Of a DNA stretch of 64,000 nucleotides, positions 1 to 12,059 are shown piece by piece; the first letter of the stretch is position 1, and every line of letters starts with the position of its first letter. The notes below the pieces were generated by a model. It had not been told where the DNA came from, did no database searches, and worked only from the letters and a program-made list of their open reading frames with translations. A program made the translations under genes and the position numbers. This stretch comes from Clonostachys chloroleuca (taxonomy: Eukaryota; Ascomycota; Sordariomycetes; Hypocreales; Bionectriaceae), in the NCBI GenBank assembly GCA_037952775.1, contig JBANAY010000004.1:14012001-14076000 (forward strand). The letters run 5' to 3'.

Positions 1-883
1 TCCTTCACTTCTCAGTTTGGATCCTCGACATGGTTGGAGCCTCATCGACTGTGAGGTCTCTGGGAAAATTTGGCGAAGCTGAAGACATAGCGGAAAAACA
101 CAAAGAGATACTCGAAGTTTTTATTCGGTGACAACAGCTATAAGACAACAACAGACACAGAAGAAATAACAGAAGTAAACCCAACCCAGGGATACTATAA
201 TCAACCTGTTCCTCTTTATACTGATATTGTTAAGAAATGAGAGTATCAACTTAGGGAAGATCACTTAGACACTTTGATACAACAGCTTTATTAGCCCAGA
301 GAATTCGATACCAAGCTTTTTACAGTGAAGCAAGAGAAATGGAGCTTCAATTGATTCATATACCCCCAGAAAGCATCGTTGGTCCATTGTATTGTTCTCT
401 AAAATGAGGTAGTGATGGATGGGAGTACAAATCCGAGATATCACAGCCATTCGAAAATCTCTTGGATATGGATATCTTTCCAATTCCTTTGTCTCATTGT
501 TGTTTCCGTTTCGACCTTACGTGTGGTTTGCCGGAGCACAATCGACGCACCAAGGAGGACTGGCTGCGCGGAATTTGTAAGCTAGGGACTGGTGATTTTG
601 GATATTGGTGGTGATTATTATGAAGAGCTTTTAGCGAACTCCGGGAGATGAGGACTGATAACGCTGGCACCTCCTTGGTAACGTGGTTCGAACTTCCGAT
701 TATATCAGGCTTGATACAAACCAAACTCGCCATGTATAACGATAAGCTTGCAATGATTCTGAATCGCGGCAACTTGCCTTTCTCGACGAGATAGAGTGTC
801 ATCTAGTGCGTGGGGGCTTGAATTCTCCAACACTTTACGTCTTGTACAGAATTTTGGTGAACCAGCCTTGGTCGCCATCATTG
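1..883. other. decayed sequence with protein-like fragments
   Basis: No intact gene is visible. Plus-strand frames contain short protein-like stretches broken by stops. One at 579-602 reads KLGTGDFG, which resembles the glycine-rich ATP loop of a protein kinase, but stops follow within five codons. The stretch also holds the first copy of the diverged direct repeat (390-447). I infer relics of one or more old genes; the kinase reading is tentative because only the loop motif is visible. Confidence 0.35.
390..447 (+). repeat. diverged direct repeat, copy 1
   Basis: About 58 bp that align with 2353-2412 on the same strand. The last 35 bp (from GATGGATG to ATATCACAGCC) differ at only a few positions, mostly C/T; the upstream half is looser. 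Neither copy lies in a recognisable gene. It could be a remnant of a duplicated gene segment or of a mobile element. Confidence 0.6.
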
Positions 884-1632
884 ATGTCGTGCTTGGCCTC
901 TAGTCGCCGCGCGGCCTCCCGAGCGGAAACCAAGCCAGAACCAACTAACACAGTCATCCGGAATGGTATAAATATTTTCCTGAAGGACTGCAAGACGAGG
1001 CCAGAGATGATCAACCAACTTTCAGAATATCTGAAGTATCGGCCTCAGTGGGAAGAGCCAAGAGATCTTCTTCCAGTAGACGAACTGGAACAGAGACTGG
1101 GCCCGGCTGGGAAGTTCCAGACTTGGAAGCGTACAAAGCTCGTAGAGAAAGCCAAGAAAGCCAATCCAGATGATGATGAAGCACAGAAACAGGCCATGGG
1201 GTGGAATCTCAATCGCCTCGCCTACGCCGCTAGCACTAATCGAAGTGTGGAAATAGAGCCGAAGGACTCGAATCTAAGGCCCTATGCTTCTGCTGAAGTT
1301 ACTTTAACAGAGACAACCACTTTTGTGGTAGGAAGTCAGGTGAACGGAAAATGGCAAGGAAAAGATTCGTGCTTGATATCTGAAAACCAAGACCCTGAGT
1401 CCAAATGGTCTCTGGATTCAAATACCTGCTTGGATCTGTGGCAACAGAGTTTCTTACTAAGCAGAAAAACGAGGATTGCACGAGCATCTCGGGTAAGTTT
1501 CTCGCTTGTTACTCATCGATAGTATTTAAGAGCTCTGTGAGATCAATCACCTCCCTTTAGTTCATCATGCTGGCTGTCGACCTCCAGCCGATGGTGACGC
1601 CATTGGCCATCACAATTGCCTTCGCAGTTTAA
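884..1632 (+). CDS. hypothetical protein, two exons
   Basis: The family is not recognised. Model: exon 1 884-1492 from the first ATG of a long open frame, a GTAAGT donor at 1493, a CCTTTAG acceptor at 1560, exon 2 1561-1632 ending TAA; 226 residues. Residues about 30-130 are charged and helix-like (Lys/Glu-rich), followed by a Ser/Thr-rich stretch. The tiny second exon is hydrophobic. No signal peptide or catalytic motif is seen. The frame sits among decayed sequence, so it may itself be the C-terminal remnant of a larger gene whose kinase-like loop lies at about 579. Confidence 0.35.
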
Positions 1633-3149
1633 TAGATAGACAGGATTGGTTCTCACCGGTAGAGGGGGGCACTAGGAGGAGGTTGCTAATAATTTGTCCG
1701 GAGAAACGGTGCCAATCATGCGCAACTCATTCCACGCATCAAAAGAACAGTCCGTGAAGTTCTCTCTGAGTTGGTTCTCAAGCCGTTCTCTTGGGCGGTT
1801 CCGTGGAAGGAGTAAGTGTCATCATTCATCTCAACCACCGAGCTACTTCAGTCATCACATTCGACTCGTGGGCTGGCGGAGCAAGAACACAACTGTGATC
1901 ACTTTTCCAAGCTATTGGAATATCAAACTAACGTTGAGTGTCTTTAAAATTGGCCCAGATCACGAATGCAGCCAACTTCCTCATGAGCGAATTCCATTGC
2001 AGGTCGTGTCCGCTTTGTTTGCTTTCCATATTTCCTCGCCTCACTGCTCAGCATGGCCCGACGACGGAGAAGGGCGCCGTATCGAAGACCTTCATCCAGT
2101 CTTGTACTCGAACTACCGCGCCACAGTCACATTGTCGATGGTAGCCGTCAAAAGAGCCATAGATACTGGTATAGAGGCCAGCTTCAGCGCTTTGTCCGTT
2201 GGACAGATCATTTCTACGGTGATCGCACTCGCCACCACGGTGCGAGTCCTCTGGCTTGGATCGCGCGCGATTTACATCAACGCAAAAATTTGGACTGCTT
2301 CCGCAGATCCTAGGGATTAGTGTTCGAATTTTTTGCGCAGGCAGTGAGGTATGATTGTCCTCTAGAGTGAGGAGACTGATGGATGCGAGTATAAACCTGA
2401 GATATCACAGCCGGGATATCCGCCTCATCTGCAAGAGGCCCACCCGCCGCATCCTCAACTATCACATCTGATTAGTGCGATGAGTGGGCTGACGATCTTG
2501 AGAACCCTATGATCCAGAAGGACCCTCATCTCTGGAATCGCCTTGGTTGGGCATACTAGCGGAAAAGATCATCGGGGCCGGCTTCAGAGCGGGGGCTCGG
2601 AACTGGAAACGACAACTCCGCAACGAAGGCGAGGTGGCTTGCGCTCCGCTGGTGGAACCGCCAACATTCATTCCTGCTCAGTTTCGCGTCCCGGATGCGA
2701 TGTCTCTGCGGATATACCGGAACGACTGGCGTAGTGGCCAGTGAAGATCTGCGACCCAGTTCAGTTGCCAAAGTACGCGTCTGATGAAGATGATTTCCCG
2801 GCCTGTTACAGCTGATATCCGATCAGCCCTTCATTGTGTTGAGATGTCGGGTTCTGGCATCTTCTCTTGTTATTTTTAACTTTGCACTCAAACTCTCCCG
2901 ATGTTCGATCAACCATCTGAATCTCGACCAGGAAGACAGAGCACAAAACATAAGTGCTACATGTATGATTCTGCAAGACTCGTCGGGCATGATGCTTGTA
3001 TCTCGCTAATGACTTCCAGGGAGAAAATGATCGAGAGTTCGCATATGTGTTGGCAACTCATATGAACACTTTGACCGAATCGAGAGAGTTTCATGAGACT
3101 CGAATGAAACAGTGAGACTTATGTCCAAATTTTCTCTGCGCAGGTACGG
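1633..3149. other. no recognisable gene
   Basis: Open frames exist on the plus strand at 1694-2320, but their composition (long Ser/His/Arg-rich runs) looks like chance and I recognise no family. Copy 2 of the direct repeat lies here (2353-2412). After that copy, the frame starting at 2390 stays open for about 40 codons, then hits TGA, so a short protein fragment may have been part of the repeated unit. Confidence 0.4.
2353..2412 (+). repeat. diverged direct repeat, copy 2
   Basis: Partner of 390-447. It shares the block GAGATATCACAGCC exactly and GATGGATG with one mismatch immediately after it. The flanks diverge on both sides. Spacing between copies is about 1.95 kb. Confidence 0.6.
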
Positions 3150-4128
3150 ATGGCTGAGGAAGAGGTAGAAGAAGAACCTCAGGGAGGAAAGACTGAAGAA
3201 GAATCACTGGCAAAACTGAGGCTTTTCATCAAACATAGGAAAATCTCATTTAGTGGCGTCGGCCATTTTGTTTTGCAAAAATTGATTCAAGCCCCCATGA
3301 AGGGCCTGCAGGTATCAACTATGGACCGAGGACCGAGAACCACATGAACATGCTATATCGAGTGACCAGAACCTCAAGCTTAGTATGGAGAAGCGCTGTC
3401 ATATGGCCGATTACTTGTTTTATGATCCGACAGACCACAAATACGACCATCCTTCTACGAAGCGCAAAACGAAGGCGAACAGAGACAAGATGCGACGAGC
3501 TGAGCGTAACGTGGATATGATTTGGGGACTTCATGGACCAGAAGGCCACTTTCGACCAGAATCTGGCATTGACTTGCATGATGAAGTTTTTCCTACCGTG
3601 TGCAGCATTCCAGCGCATCAAACTTCGGCCTTTATGCCTAGTCATGAGGATTGCGTCCGGCCTGGCGATTTGCTTCTCATCTTATATCTGACTGCCTTAG
3701 GTATGAGTTACAGCCAATATTTGACATCTTTGGCTGCTTACGTCATTTCCATCAAGATGGACGTATGTTGTTCATGCTATGAGCTATACCGATAATGTAA
3801 GCAAGCCTTGCGACAAGCAATATTATCAACTGACAGAGTGCTCGGATATCATCAAGTTACAATCTGTTCCAGGTTTATGCGGGAACAACTTGCTCACCTG
3901 CGGGTACTTCACCTTCTGTGGCAGTATATGTACGCGGCACCGGCACCGCGTGTGTTTCAAGACAGGAGTTTGACGTTATGGCATAACACGGACCGGCATG
4001 TTTACAGTTGCTTATCTATCTGGACCTCCAGAGATGGAAGAATTTCAATTCTCTGCTCAATGGCTGCGGACATCAGAGAGGCAATGGCCTGGCTGGCTGG
4101 CCGGCAGTTTGCACGCATCCCTCCCTGA
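3150..4128 (+). pseudogene. unrecognised gene relic
   Basis: Three consecutive plus-strand frames read like protein: a Glu-rich start at 3150-3347, a charged frame at 3385-3700 with an Arg/Lys-rich patch, and a Leu-rich stretch at about 3872-4128. A GTATGAG donor-like site at 3702 and a CCAG acceptor-like site at 3871 could link the last two, but the phases do not join cleanly. I infer a damaged multi-exon gene. No domain was recognised. Confidence 0.3.
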
Positions 4129-4836
4129 GAATGCCATCTCAGCCTGGTGTTTATCAAATCGTATGCAAAAATTCTTCAAGAGCAGGAAGTAGATGGCCTA
4201 CTGGTCGAAGCCTTCAATGACTCTCGCTATACATATGATGTGTACTGTGTAACAGCACGTCCAATATCATGATTTGACTGGAGGAAACCGACCAAGGCAG
4301 AATAGGCAGGGTCACGTTGCTCAAAGTTCGGGGTTTAAGTTGGCAGAGATCAATGAGAACCTTGAACGAGAGTGCTCAATCGGATAGGCAGGTCACTCAT
4401 ATGTCATACGTCTTGGGTCATAGCTTAGGGCAGGTATCTTGTCAAAGATGATCACAGCACGTGCGCCCAATCTTGAAATAGGTTGCATCGAGCAGGGGAA
4501 CGAATATCTTTATAGGTTGCCTATCCACCGCGCGCAGGAATCTACATCCTATCACCCTCACGTCAAATTTGAACGATACATGAGATGACAGCCGCCAGTA
4601 TTCCTAGCGATATGTATCATTGACGAAAAAGTATCTACTTACTGCGGAAGCTCCGAGTCAAGCGTGGCATATAGGATTGAGTCTTGGGTAGATAGTCATG
4701 CTCGTTAGTTGGCTCAAGGTCAAGGCGCAGCCACATCCTTCACGGGAAGAATTTTCTTTCTTGAGACTGTTAAGCGAAGGGAATGCGATATTGAGGCTGA
4801 ATGGTTCGCTTCCTTCCAAATTCAATTTGGACGTAA

Positions 4837-5073
4837 GCTGCTTACAATGCCGTGTGCAAAGAAGTAGCAGAGGCGACTAGGACAAGTTGGCAACACGGAG
4901 CAGTCTTCGAGGCGGCTAAATGGCCTTCCAGTATTCGCTTCGAGGATATCCTCACAGATTTGGAGGCGTGGAGAGGCCAGTAACATACAGCCCGCGATCT
5001 ACCCCCGACAGAGTGTCTTATCAAGCTGGAGCAAGTCATGGAGCTCATCTTTGAATCCAAGCTTACCTTTTGA
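4837..5073 (+). pseudogene. gene relic with internal stop, upstream part of kinase relic
   Basis: A single plus-strand frame is protein-like from 4837 to the TGA at 5071, interrupted only by TAA at 4981. The first part has a helical, acidic composition (…FEDILTDLEAW…) and the second part (…TECLIKLEQVMELIF…) is a likely helix. A CAA-to-TAA change would explain the stop. I infer that this belonged to the same gene as the kinase fragment 1 kb downstream, as an N-terminal helical domain; that link is a guess. Confidence 0.4.
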
Positions 5074-6081
5074 AGACACGAATAATCTATGGATTTCATG
5101 ATAGAAGTACATAGTCATGAGATTCATCATGATCCACCATGAGTCTCATCACACAACCCAGCCCAACCCAGTTACAGCCTACTTACTCGCCGAAGTGTGA
5201 ACTCGGCGACGGAGTTCGTTTTACGGCAATTACAAAAGAGTCTGAAAATTGAAGCAGGCGAAGCAACGTTGGGAGGCATTTCGGCTCGTCAACTCCTCTT
5301 ATTCCTCGAGGGGCGTCTCCATCTCCGAAGCACCTAGCAAATTGTGGTTTTGGGTGCGCATCCTCAGTGGTTCCCAAACTCTAGACGGGCGGCCATCTAG
5401 ACATTCGAGTTTCGAAACCATGCCCCTGACCTACACAGTGAAGGTGTTAGTCTGGCTACTATTGATGCACGAGGAGATACGCTGGAGTAAGACCGTTAAA
5501 TGACATATGAAGACCTATATCGTCTTAGAGAGGAATAGCTGTGGAGTTGAGCTTCGCTATGATAGGGGAAGATGTATCGGAGAATTTCCCTCCCATCTAT
5601 CAGAAAGTATAGCCGTCCCAGCAATCAATTCGACTACCAGTGCTACACCAGAGAGCAAAACACAGCACGCAAGAATCGAAAAATACCGTTGTTGTCATCT
5701 TACTTTGTGTTAACAAGATCGGGACAGAACAAATGGATAATGAGCAACCAGCTTTCGGAGAGAGCCACACACCTACAAGAGGTGTTGGTGTGGCAATTAC
5801 TACACCAGCAACATCTGTTGATGGAGGTTATGTAATCTATTCGAATGACTACATTCAAGATCAAGAGTGGCCACAAGGCTCACTGATTTAGGATAGAAAG
5901 CTTGGGATATTTCAATCAAACCACACAGCACAGTCCTGAACTATGAATACCTACCTCGAAGAGTATGTGCAGACATATCTAGATGCATGTTTTGCGTCCA
6001 CAGACATCGCTCCGATACCCTTATCGTGATACGATCTTCTAGTTGTTAGAAAAAGTGCCTAGAAGTGTAACTATATCGCGA

Positions 6082-6350
6082 GATAGGCTGAACATACCCG
6101 CGAGATTCCCAAACAAGAAATCACCTTAAAGCTAGGCTCGTGGCCATATGAACCGCCAGAGTACTATCCTCTAGCGGCTACAAACCGATCGCATTTTGGC
6201 GTGGAAATGGACATATGGTCCACGCGACTCGTGGTTACCGAACTTGTCAATGGACTTTGCCCTATCTACTCTTTGAGGCGGCGTGAGTTGAGAGATGATG
6301 GCATCATAGTAGGAAAGGCGATGCAGATTCGTACGAAATCTAAGTACTAG
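6082..6350 (+). pseudogene. protein kinase relic (subdomains VIII-IX)
   Basis: The open stretch from about 6082 to the TAG at 6348 encodes WPYEPPEYYPLAATNRSHFG followed by VEMDIWS and an EL-NG-CP pattern. This is the P+1 loop/APE region (as PPE) followed by subdomain IX (DxWS) and the helix-F EL.xGxxP pattern of a Ser/Thr kinase. The catalytic loop (HRD) and DFG segments upstream are not readable, and the frame ends about 45 codons after DIWS, far short of a full C-lobe. This is therefore a broken copy. A possible upstream part lies at 4837-5073. Confidence 0.6.
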
Positions 6351-8400
6351 CTGGTCATGTTTGCCTAGTATTGATAAAACAAACACGCGCGTTGCTTAAG
6401 CAAGCGAGACGGATATTATTCGAAACATAGGGAAGAGTATCATGCAGGGCATCATGTTCCTTCAAAATTGAGGGGAGACGCGATCACGCGTCTAGGAAGA
6501 GACGCGGATCTAATCCTCGACAAAAGCGGACACGAAGACAGTAAACCCTCGTTTGTCTCTTCGTAAAAGGTGGATTTTCAGCTCAATATGCATACTCACA
6601 TGGTGATGCTCCACGTGCTATGCAACTACTATCCACAATGCTTCGCTATGCGTCACGCTGAAGCATTAAACGAAGTTCAAATAGCTAGAAAATGCGAGGC
6701 CAGCTTATCTCACGTCGCCGAAATTGGGCACGAAAGTTTGAGGAAGGTTGCCCAAGAGGAGGGTGATATCGTTTTTAAGCTCAAAAGCCTACATGCGGTT
6801 CCTCGAATCGTCCTATTACGACTTTGATGTGCCGTTAGAAAGAGGCCGAGATCTTATCTTCGACTTCATCTAGAGGCTAGGGAACAGAAATAGGAAAAGA
6901 CGGAGAAATTAAATTCTAGACGGTTCATTTCAGGGTCATCGGGAATGTGACGATACATAGGGCAAACTGGAGAAAGCGCTTGGGTAAATATTCCCTTTTC
7001 TGGTGTTACAATGGCTCGTACGACCCTCTCACTTGTGCACTGCCTTGAAGTACAGGAGGAGCTGCCATAGGTAATGAGAGCCTATTTGTGCGAGGTGGAC
7101 GCAAGGAAATAAGTGGCAAGTACTTCACTTTATGTTGTTTCTCTTTTATGTCTTGTTCTGTTTTTAGTCAATGCTTAGGTACGACAGTTGGTGACGGATA
7201 TATGAAAGAATAAGAATGTTTGATTAGTGCATGTAGAATGTACCGGGCTTATATGTCTGGGTGTTATTTGTCAAAAGAAGGTGATGTGAATTACGAGCTG
7301 GGGAAAACCCTGAACTCAAAACCTGTTCTAAATCATTCAATAAACTACAACCCTAGATGTAAGGAAAATTTCATAAAGTCAACAGAGGGTCCATACTGTA
7401 ACTCTTGAGTACTTTCAAAAGGAGTCAAAGAAAGCTACAGTCAAAAAACCATTATGGATCTTAACCGGAAGGCGGAGAGTAAAATGTTATAATATCCACG
7501 CTCAGTCTTTTATCAACACGGGTAATACCGCAAGGCCTCGGAACTATTACCAAAGTTCCAAATGAGATAAAAGCGGTGTAGTGCTTCGGACCATTTCATC
7601 CTTGCACCTTCTGTTACAGATGGTCCTGTCTTACACTGCTAAACTGATTACGGTGTGTTGTTTCGGCGGCGGCACAGTGAGTAATGGGACCTGATTGATC
7701 AGCATTTGTCATCGTCCTGAGTTTTTACCGTCCCAATATCCCACTAATCTCCGTGCCCTATAAGGAGATTTGTGAATTGCCGAAGAACCTGTTTTCGGTG
7801 GCTATTCCGGGCGGATGTTCGCAATATCCACTTCTGTCCGCCGCAACTCACGGACCACTGCCGGGGCCTGGGTCTGCGGCTGTGTCTGCGTATGTCATGT
7901 ATGTTTGGGGCGACTTATGCGCCAGAGGGCGCTTGTTGTTGACTTGAGCCGAGGAAGAGGCCTGCAGGGGATGTGAGAGTTATGAGCATTTGGCGCTTAG
8001 GCTCGCTCTGAGATCATAGCTCAGCTCTGTACACTTTGTAGACTGTAGGACTTGCTGGATCAAGAGTGACTGTGATTATACGCATGGCCTGCTATTATTG
8101 GTAGATGGACTTGACTGTCACCAAGTTTCAAGAGAACGGTTTCGCCGTGGATTCAGATGCTTGATTTAGGCTTATTTCCCGTTCAAGTTGTAAGTTGTAA
8201 CAGCCGCCCGCCACGGTATAATGCCGGTGGAAGGATGACCCGCAAAAGCTGGCGTGCCGCCCATGGGGAGCAAGGGGGATGACATTGACTGATCCTATAG
8301 GATCTCTGTCTCCAAACGCTAGGCAACATATGCCGTGAGCTAACAAGGGTTATCCTGGACATGGTTGTCATGAAAGTGTCATGAAAGCTCGGTATTTCCG
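6351..8400. other. no recognisable gene
   Basis: Only short open frames occur here. The frame at 6570-6827 contains one amphipathic stretch, but no family is recognised and no supporting splice sites were found. The rest is AT-moderate non-coding sequence upstream of the CVNH gene. Confidence 0.45.
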
Positions 8401-8419
8401 CAACCGACAAGGATCGACT

Positions 8420-8427
8420 TTATATAA
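8420..8427 (+). promoter_or_regulatory. TATA box of the CVNH gene
   Basis: TTATATAA about 105 nt upstream of the CVNH start codon, the right spacing for a fungal core promoter with a short 5' leader. Confidence 0.5.
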
Positions 8428-8528
8428 GACACTACAGCTTCCGGCAGATCTAGACTCCAACAATCAAGCTTACATCACTCACCTATCTGTTTCATCTGAT
8501 AAACTTGTTTCAGAAGTCTAACATCGAA

Positions 8529-9046
8529 ATGGCCATTCGAACAGCAGTCATCCTCTCTTTGATCGGGAGCACTTTTGCTCAGATCAGCAGGTCTTGCGTG
8601 GATATCGCTCTTGACTCTGCCACCAACGTGCTGTCAGCCAAGTGCACGCCCGCTGACCACTCCGCTGCCGTCCCGACATCCTTGGATCTTAACGCTTGCA
8701 TTGGCTACGACGGTACCCAGCTCACGGTGAGGACCCTCCTTCCTAGGCGTAGCTCTTAGATTATGATGGAAAATCTAACAAGACAATTATTTAGGCTACT
8801 CGCCCAGGTAACTTTGGCACAAGCTGCAGTGGTTGTTCTCTTTACACGGGCCCAGACCCATGGTACTCTACTGAGGTCTACTGGATCAGTTGCACTTGCA
8901 CTGGTCAGAGCGCCGCGGTGACTATTAATCTTGGTAAGTCATCATGTTGGGAATCTCGCGTATGGGCACGTGGCTGATTATATTCACTAGAGGTCGCAAG
9001 TGCGCATCAGTATATTACTAACAACAATGGGAAGCTCACCTGCTAA
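8529..9046 (+). CDS. secreted cyanovirin-N (CVNH) domain protein
   Basis: Carbohydrate-binding lectin of the CVNH family, probably secreted. Exons 8529-8726, 8795-8933 and 8991-9046 give 130 residues with clean GTGAGG/TTTAG and GTAAGT/CTAG junctions. Residues 1-18 form a signal peptide ending in Ala-Gln. The domain signature is complete: SLDLNACIGYDG near residue 55, NFG..C.GC in the middle, and a C-terminal ITNNNGKLTC, with paired cysteines as in fungal CVNH proteins. It is single-domain, the usual length for fungal members. Binding of mannose-type glycans is family knowledge and is not shown here. The start was chosen because it begins the signal peptide; an in-frame TTG eight codons upstream is unlikely. 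Confidence 0.9.
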
Positions 9047-9468
9047 GTCAAGGGTTTGATGAAAAGGCAGAATGTTTGGTTGCTGTGGTACAGGGAAAAA
9101 GAATCTTCAGCACGAGATCAATGCGGTTTCATGCTATTATAGCCAGGGGTTACTGCCATAGAATTGATACCTCTACCTCTCACTGTACAGTTTCGTTATC
9201 CTACTCTTGGGATTGATAAGTGATCGCTTGTCATGTCGCGCTGCTCTAATCCGGCTGGTGTTCTTACTCCTGTATGGAACCGCGTAAGCCTCTTTTCCGA
9301 AAGTTACTGGTATGTTTTCCTTTCTTTTAGACCCTCTGCCGGGCCAAGATGAGGGCACTATGGTAAGGCTGCCTTTATATGTCTCGTCAACGACCCCGTA
9401 GTCATTATTTTGCCCGGTATATTGGTCGAATTCTTATTGAGGATATCATAGATTAGTACAACTGTTAT
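9047..9468. other. intergenic, no gene seen
   Basis: This is the shared 3' region between the CVNH gene (+) and the TPR pseudogene (-). No coding frame or RNA gene was recognised. Confidence 0.5.
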
Positions 9469-12059
9469 TCACGGGTACGTAATATCCGGTTTCCCCCCAG
9501 GCAGTGCCATGCGGAAAGACCAGCCTTGCAACGCGTGAATTTCCATTACGACCCAGGGTAGCCATATGGTTGGCACAACGGGAATCCAGAACTCGCAAAT
9601 CTCATGTCTCAGAATCTCCACTCCCATGGCCCAGGAATGCCGACCGCTGTCTCTGTCCCCGATATTCAGCTGAGCGTGAGCCATGGACAAGTATATCATG
9701 GCGGCTATAAATCCACGCCTGGACTTGAGCGTGTGCATCCGCTCAACCTCTTGCAAAGCAAACTTCCATCGTGAGATAGCCTCTTCAATGTCAGGCCGCA
9801 TGTGGGCAACTCTTGCTTCGGCTAGGAGGTGCCGCATATGAAGTTGTTGGTCGTGCAGGTCATCCAACTTAAGTGGGACGGTATTGTAGAGTTCCTTGAG
9901 CAATGCTTCCGCCGCATCAAGCCTGTTCAGTCCGATATTGGCTTCTGCTGATGCTAGCAGTAAACGTCGAAACGAACGACGTTGTCGTTCGCTATCGTCA
10001 ACACTGTTGAGTTCCGCCTGAACAAGATGCATTGCCTGGGAGTATTCCTTCATTTCACAATGCATGTCTGCCAATCTTCCAGCTATGATATGACGTGTTC
10101 CAGAACGTATAGGCTTCGTCGTATTAAGGGACAGAAATTGCTCCAATGAGATTCTTGCGGCGCTAAAGTCACCAACCGATTGGAAGAATCGTGATGCGGC
10201 AGTCTGAAGCCTGGATGTCACTTCTATCTCTAGCGTAGACAAAGGCTGTTTTGACTCCCATTTATAGATAAATGAAGGCACATCGCTGTCATAGCATTTG
10301 ATCTTGTTCTCAATTAGAGAAATATGAAGACGCCCCAGGAGTGCGTGATCACGCCGCGTAACAACTGACGGACCCCGCCACATGAAGTCCCGTATCTGCG
10401 CCTCGGCTTTAGCAAGATCCCCATCGATACGATAGAGAATACTTTGAAAAAGTACTACCGACGCATGAAGATAGTACGGCATCGGTTTCCTCAGCAGTGA
10501 TCTAGCCTGCTCGACAGCAACACGACGTATCATCACAGAGTCTCTCTCGCAGAAGTAGAGGATTCCTTCAAGGACTTGTGATCTTAGTAAGGCAGACACA
10601 GTGTACCTTTTGAGTAGCTTTTCAAAGACTTCCCACGTTGATTTCTTCAACGATGAAGGCCTGACAAAATTAGTTGGCCAGACGTTCTATAGCTGGGGCG
10701 CATTTCATACCAATTTGTATTGCCTTCGTAACATGGGGCAAGCCAAGCACATGAGCCTGAGTGCCATATCTCCGAGATGGTTCATTGTTTGAGGCAGCAA
10801 ACATTGAGAAAACGAAGCTTGAATATTAGTACACAATGACCATGTGACTGTCCCGTCATCCAAGACTTGATGTGTCACGTTTGGACTCCGCATTAGGTCA
10901 TTGAACCTCTCCCTATGCGAGAGAATACTCACCAATTCAGGAGAAACATTTAACTCGGAGGCTGTGACTCTTTCTATCTCCCCGTCGGCAGTCCATCACC
11001 TCTGTGGAAATTCAACACTACTTAGAAGCAGATCCGGAATATCATTACCGCCCAATGCATAGAGAAGCAGCAATACCTGGTGTTCGCCCGAAAGAAATTC
11101 ATTATATGAGACGGAAAGATTGAGATAAGAACATGAAGTATTAGAATCTGTAGACTGAGTTAGATGTATAAGAGAACAATTCCCGCAGAATGTACTAACC
11201 GGTAAGCTGGCTTATGATGAGATACCTCACAAATTTGGTGTACACGTCAGTCCGGGGAGCCAGAAAATTCAGATGATTGAAGGATTGATCATCATCCAAG
11301 TTCAAATACCTCTCATAGCTACTTATTGTAAGTTATTGGTGAGCCAGGAGGGGCCTTGTATACTGACGTTGAAGGAGGGATATCCAGAGGAAGCCAAAAC
11401 AGACATCCTATGGTTCCAAGCTTGCGCCCGATCTTGATATATTTCCGCCCGGCATTTTTAAGTTCAGTGTATGACTTTTGCCCCTGTAAAAGCCTCGCTA
11501 TCCGAGGTGATACTGCCGCGTCTGATTCCAACTTTGACCTGAGGAAAAGAATCACACAGATGAGCCGTCGTCGTAGCTCAACATGAGCGGAGTCCTCGGA
11601 ATGTTCCCAGAATGAATCAGGGTCACCAGTGAACTTTTCATAGACTCGATTTATTGGCGAGAAGTCAATGGACTGAATCGATACCACCTTGGAAATTCGG
11701 AGATTGTTTGGTATGATTTGATATTGAACATCTCGACAAAGTGATTTAGACTGAGCTAGGAGCGCCCGAAGTTGTTCCAGGTGCTTGTTGAGGGCTGAGA
11801 CCAATTCTGCTGTTCGATTCTCGTCGAAATCATTAGATAGCCTCTCAACTGTAGTGCAAACGCATTCTTGCATTTTCGGAATATTCCACAACGAGTAAGG
11901 CGCGGCTGCCCTACATACTATAAGAGTTTAAGAGAAGCCGACATCTAGAAACCGGCTCAAGGGCTGAGTGGACAGCGTAATGAAGCTCTTAATCGTGCAA
12001 GCTGTTGATGGTAAGATGTGCCAAATATCTCGCACGAAACTCGGCGATAAGTTCTCCAT
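9469..12059 (-). pseudogene. STAND-like TPR protein, disabled by three in-frame stops
   Basis: Long minus-strand frames form one protein. 9469-10650 carries TPR/MalT-like helical repeats (e.g. AEALLKELYN, ALQEVERMH). 10705-11115 carries a winged-helix-like segment (LLLLYALGG…WTADGEIE…SPELVSILS). 11319-11890 carries a helical N-terminal part, joined by GTTAGT/CTACAG intron signals near 11200-11150. The frame is interrupted by TGA at 10998-10996, TGA at 10707-10705 and TAG at 10689-10687. The last two are 15 bases apart in one continuous frame, and the surrounding codons read smoothly (NAPQL…NVWP). The combination resembles the C-terminal half of fungal STAND proteins; no NACHT or NB-ARC P-loop is present. 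The 5' end is uncertain: an ATG at 12059 opens a frame, but a further frame change is needed near 11930. Confidence 0.65.

Noticed and set aside
1694..2320. 208-codon plus-strand frame
   Set aside because: It overlaps two other open frames of similar size on the same strand, none with family resemblance; likely chance in GC-balanced DNA.
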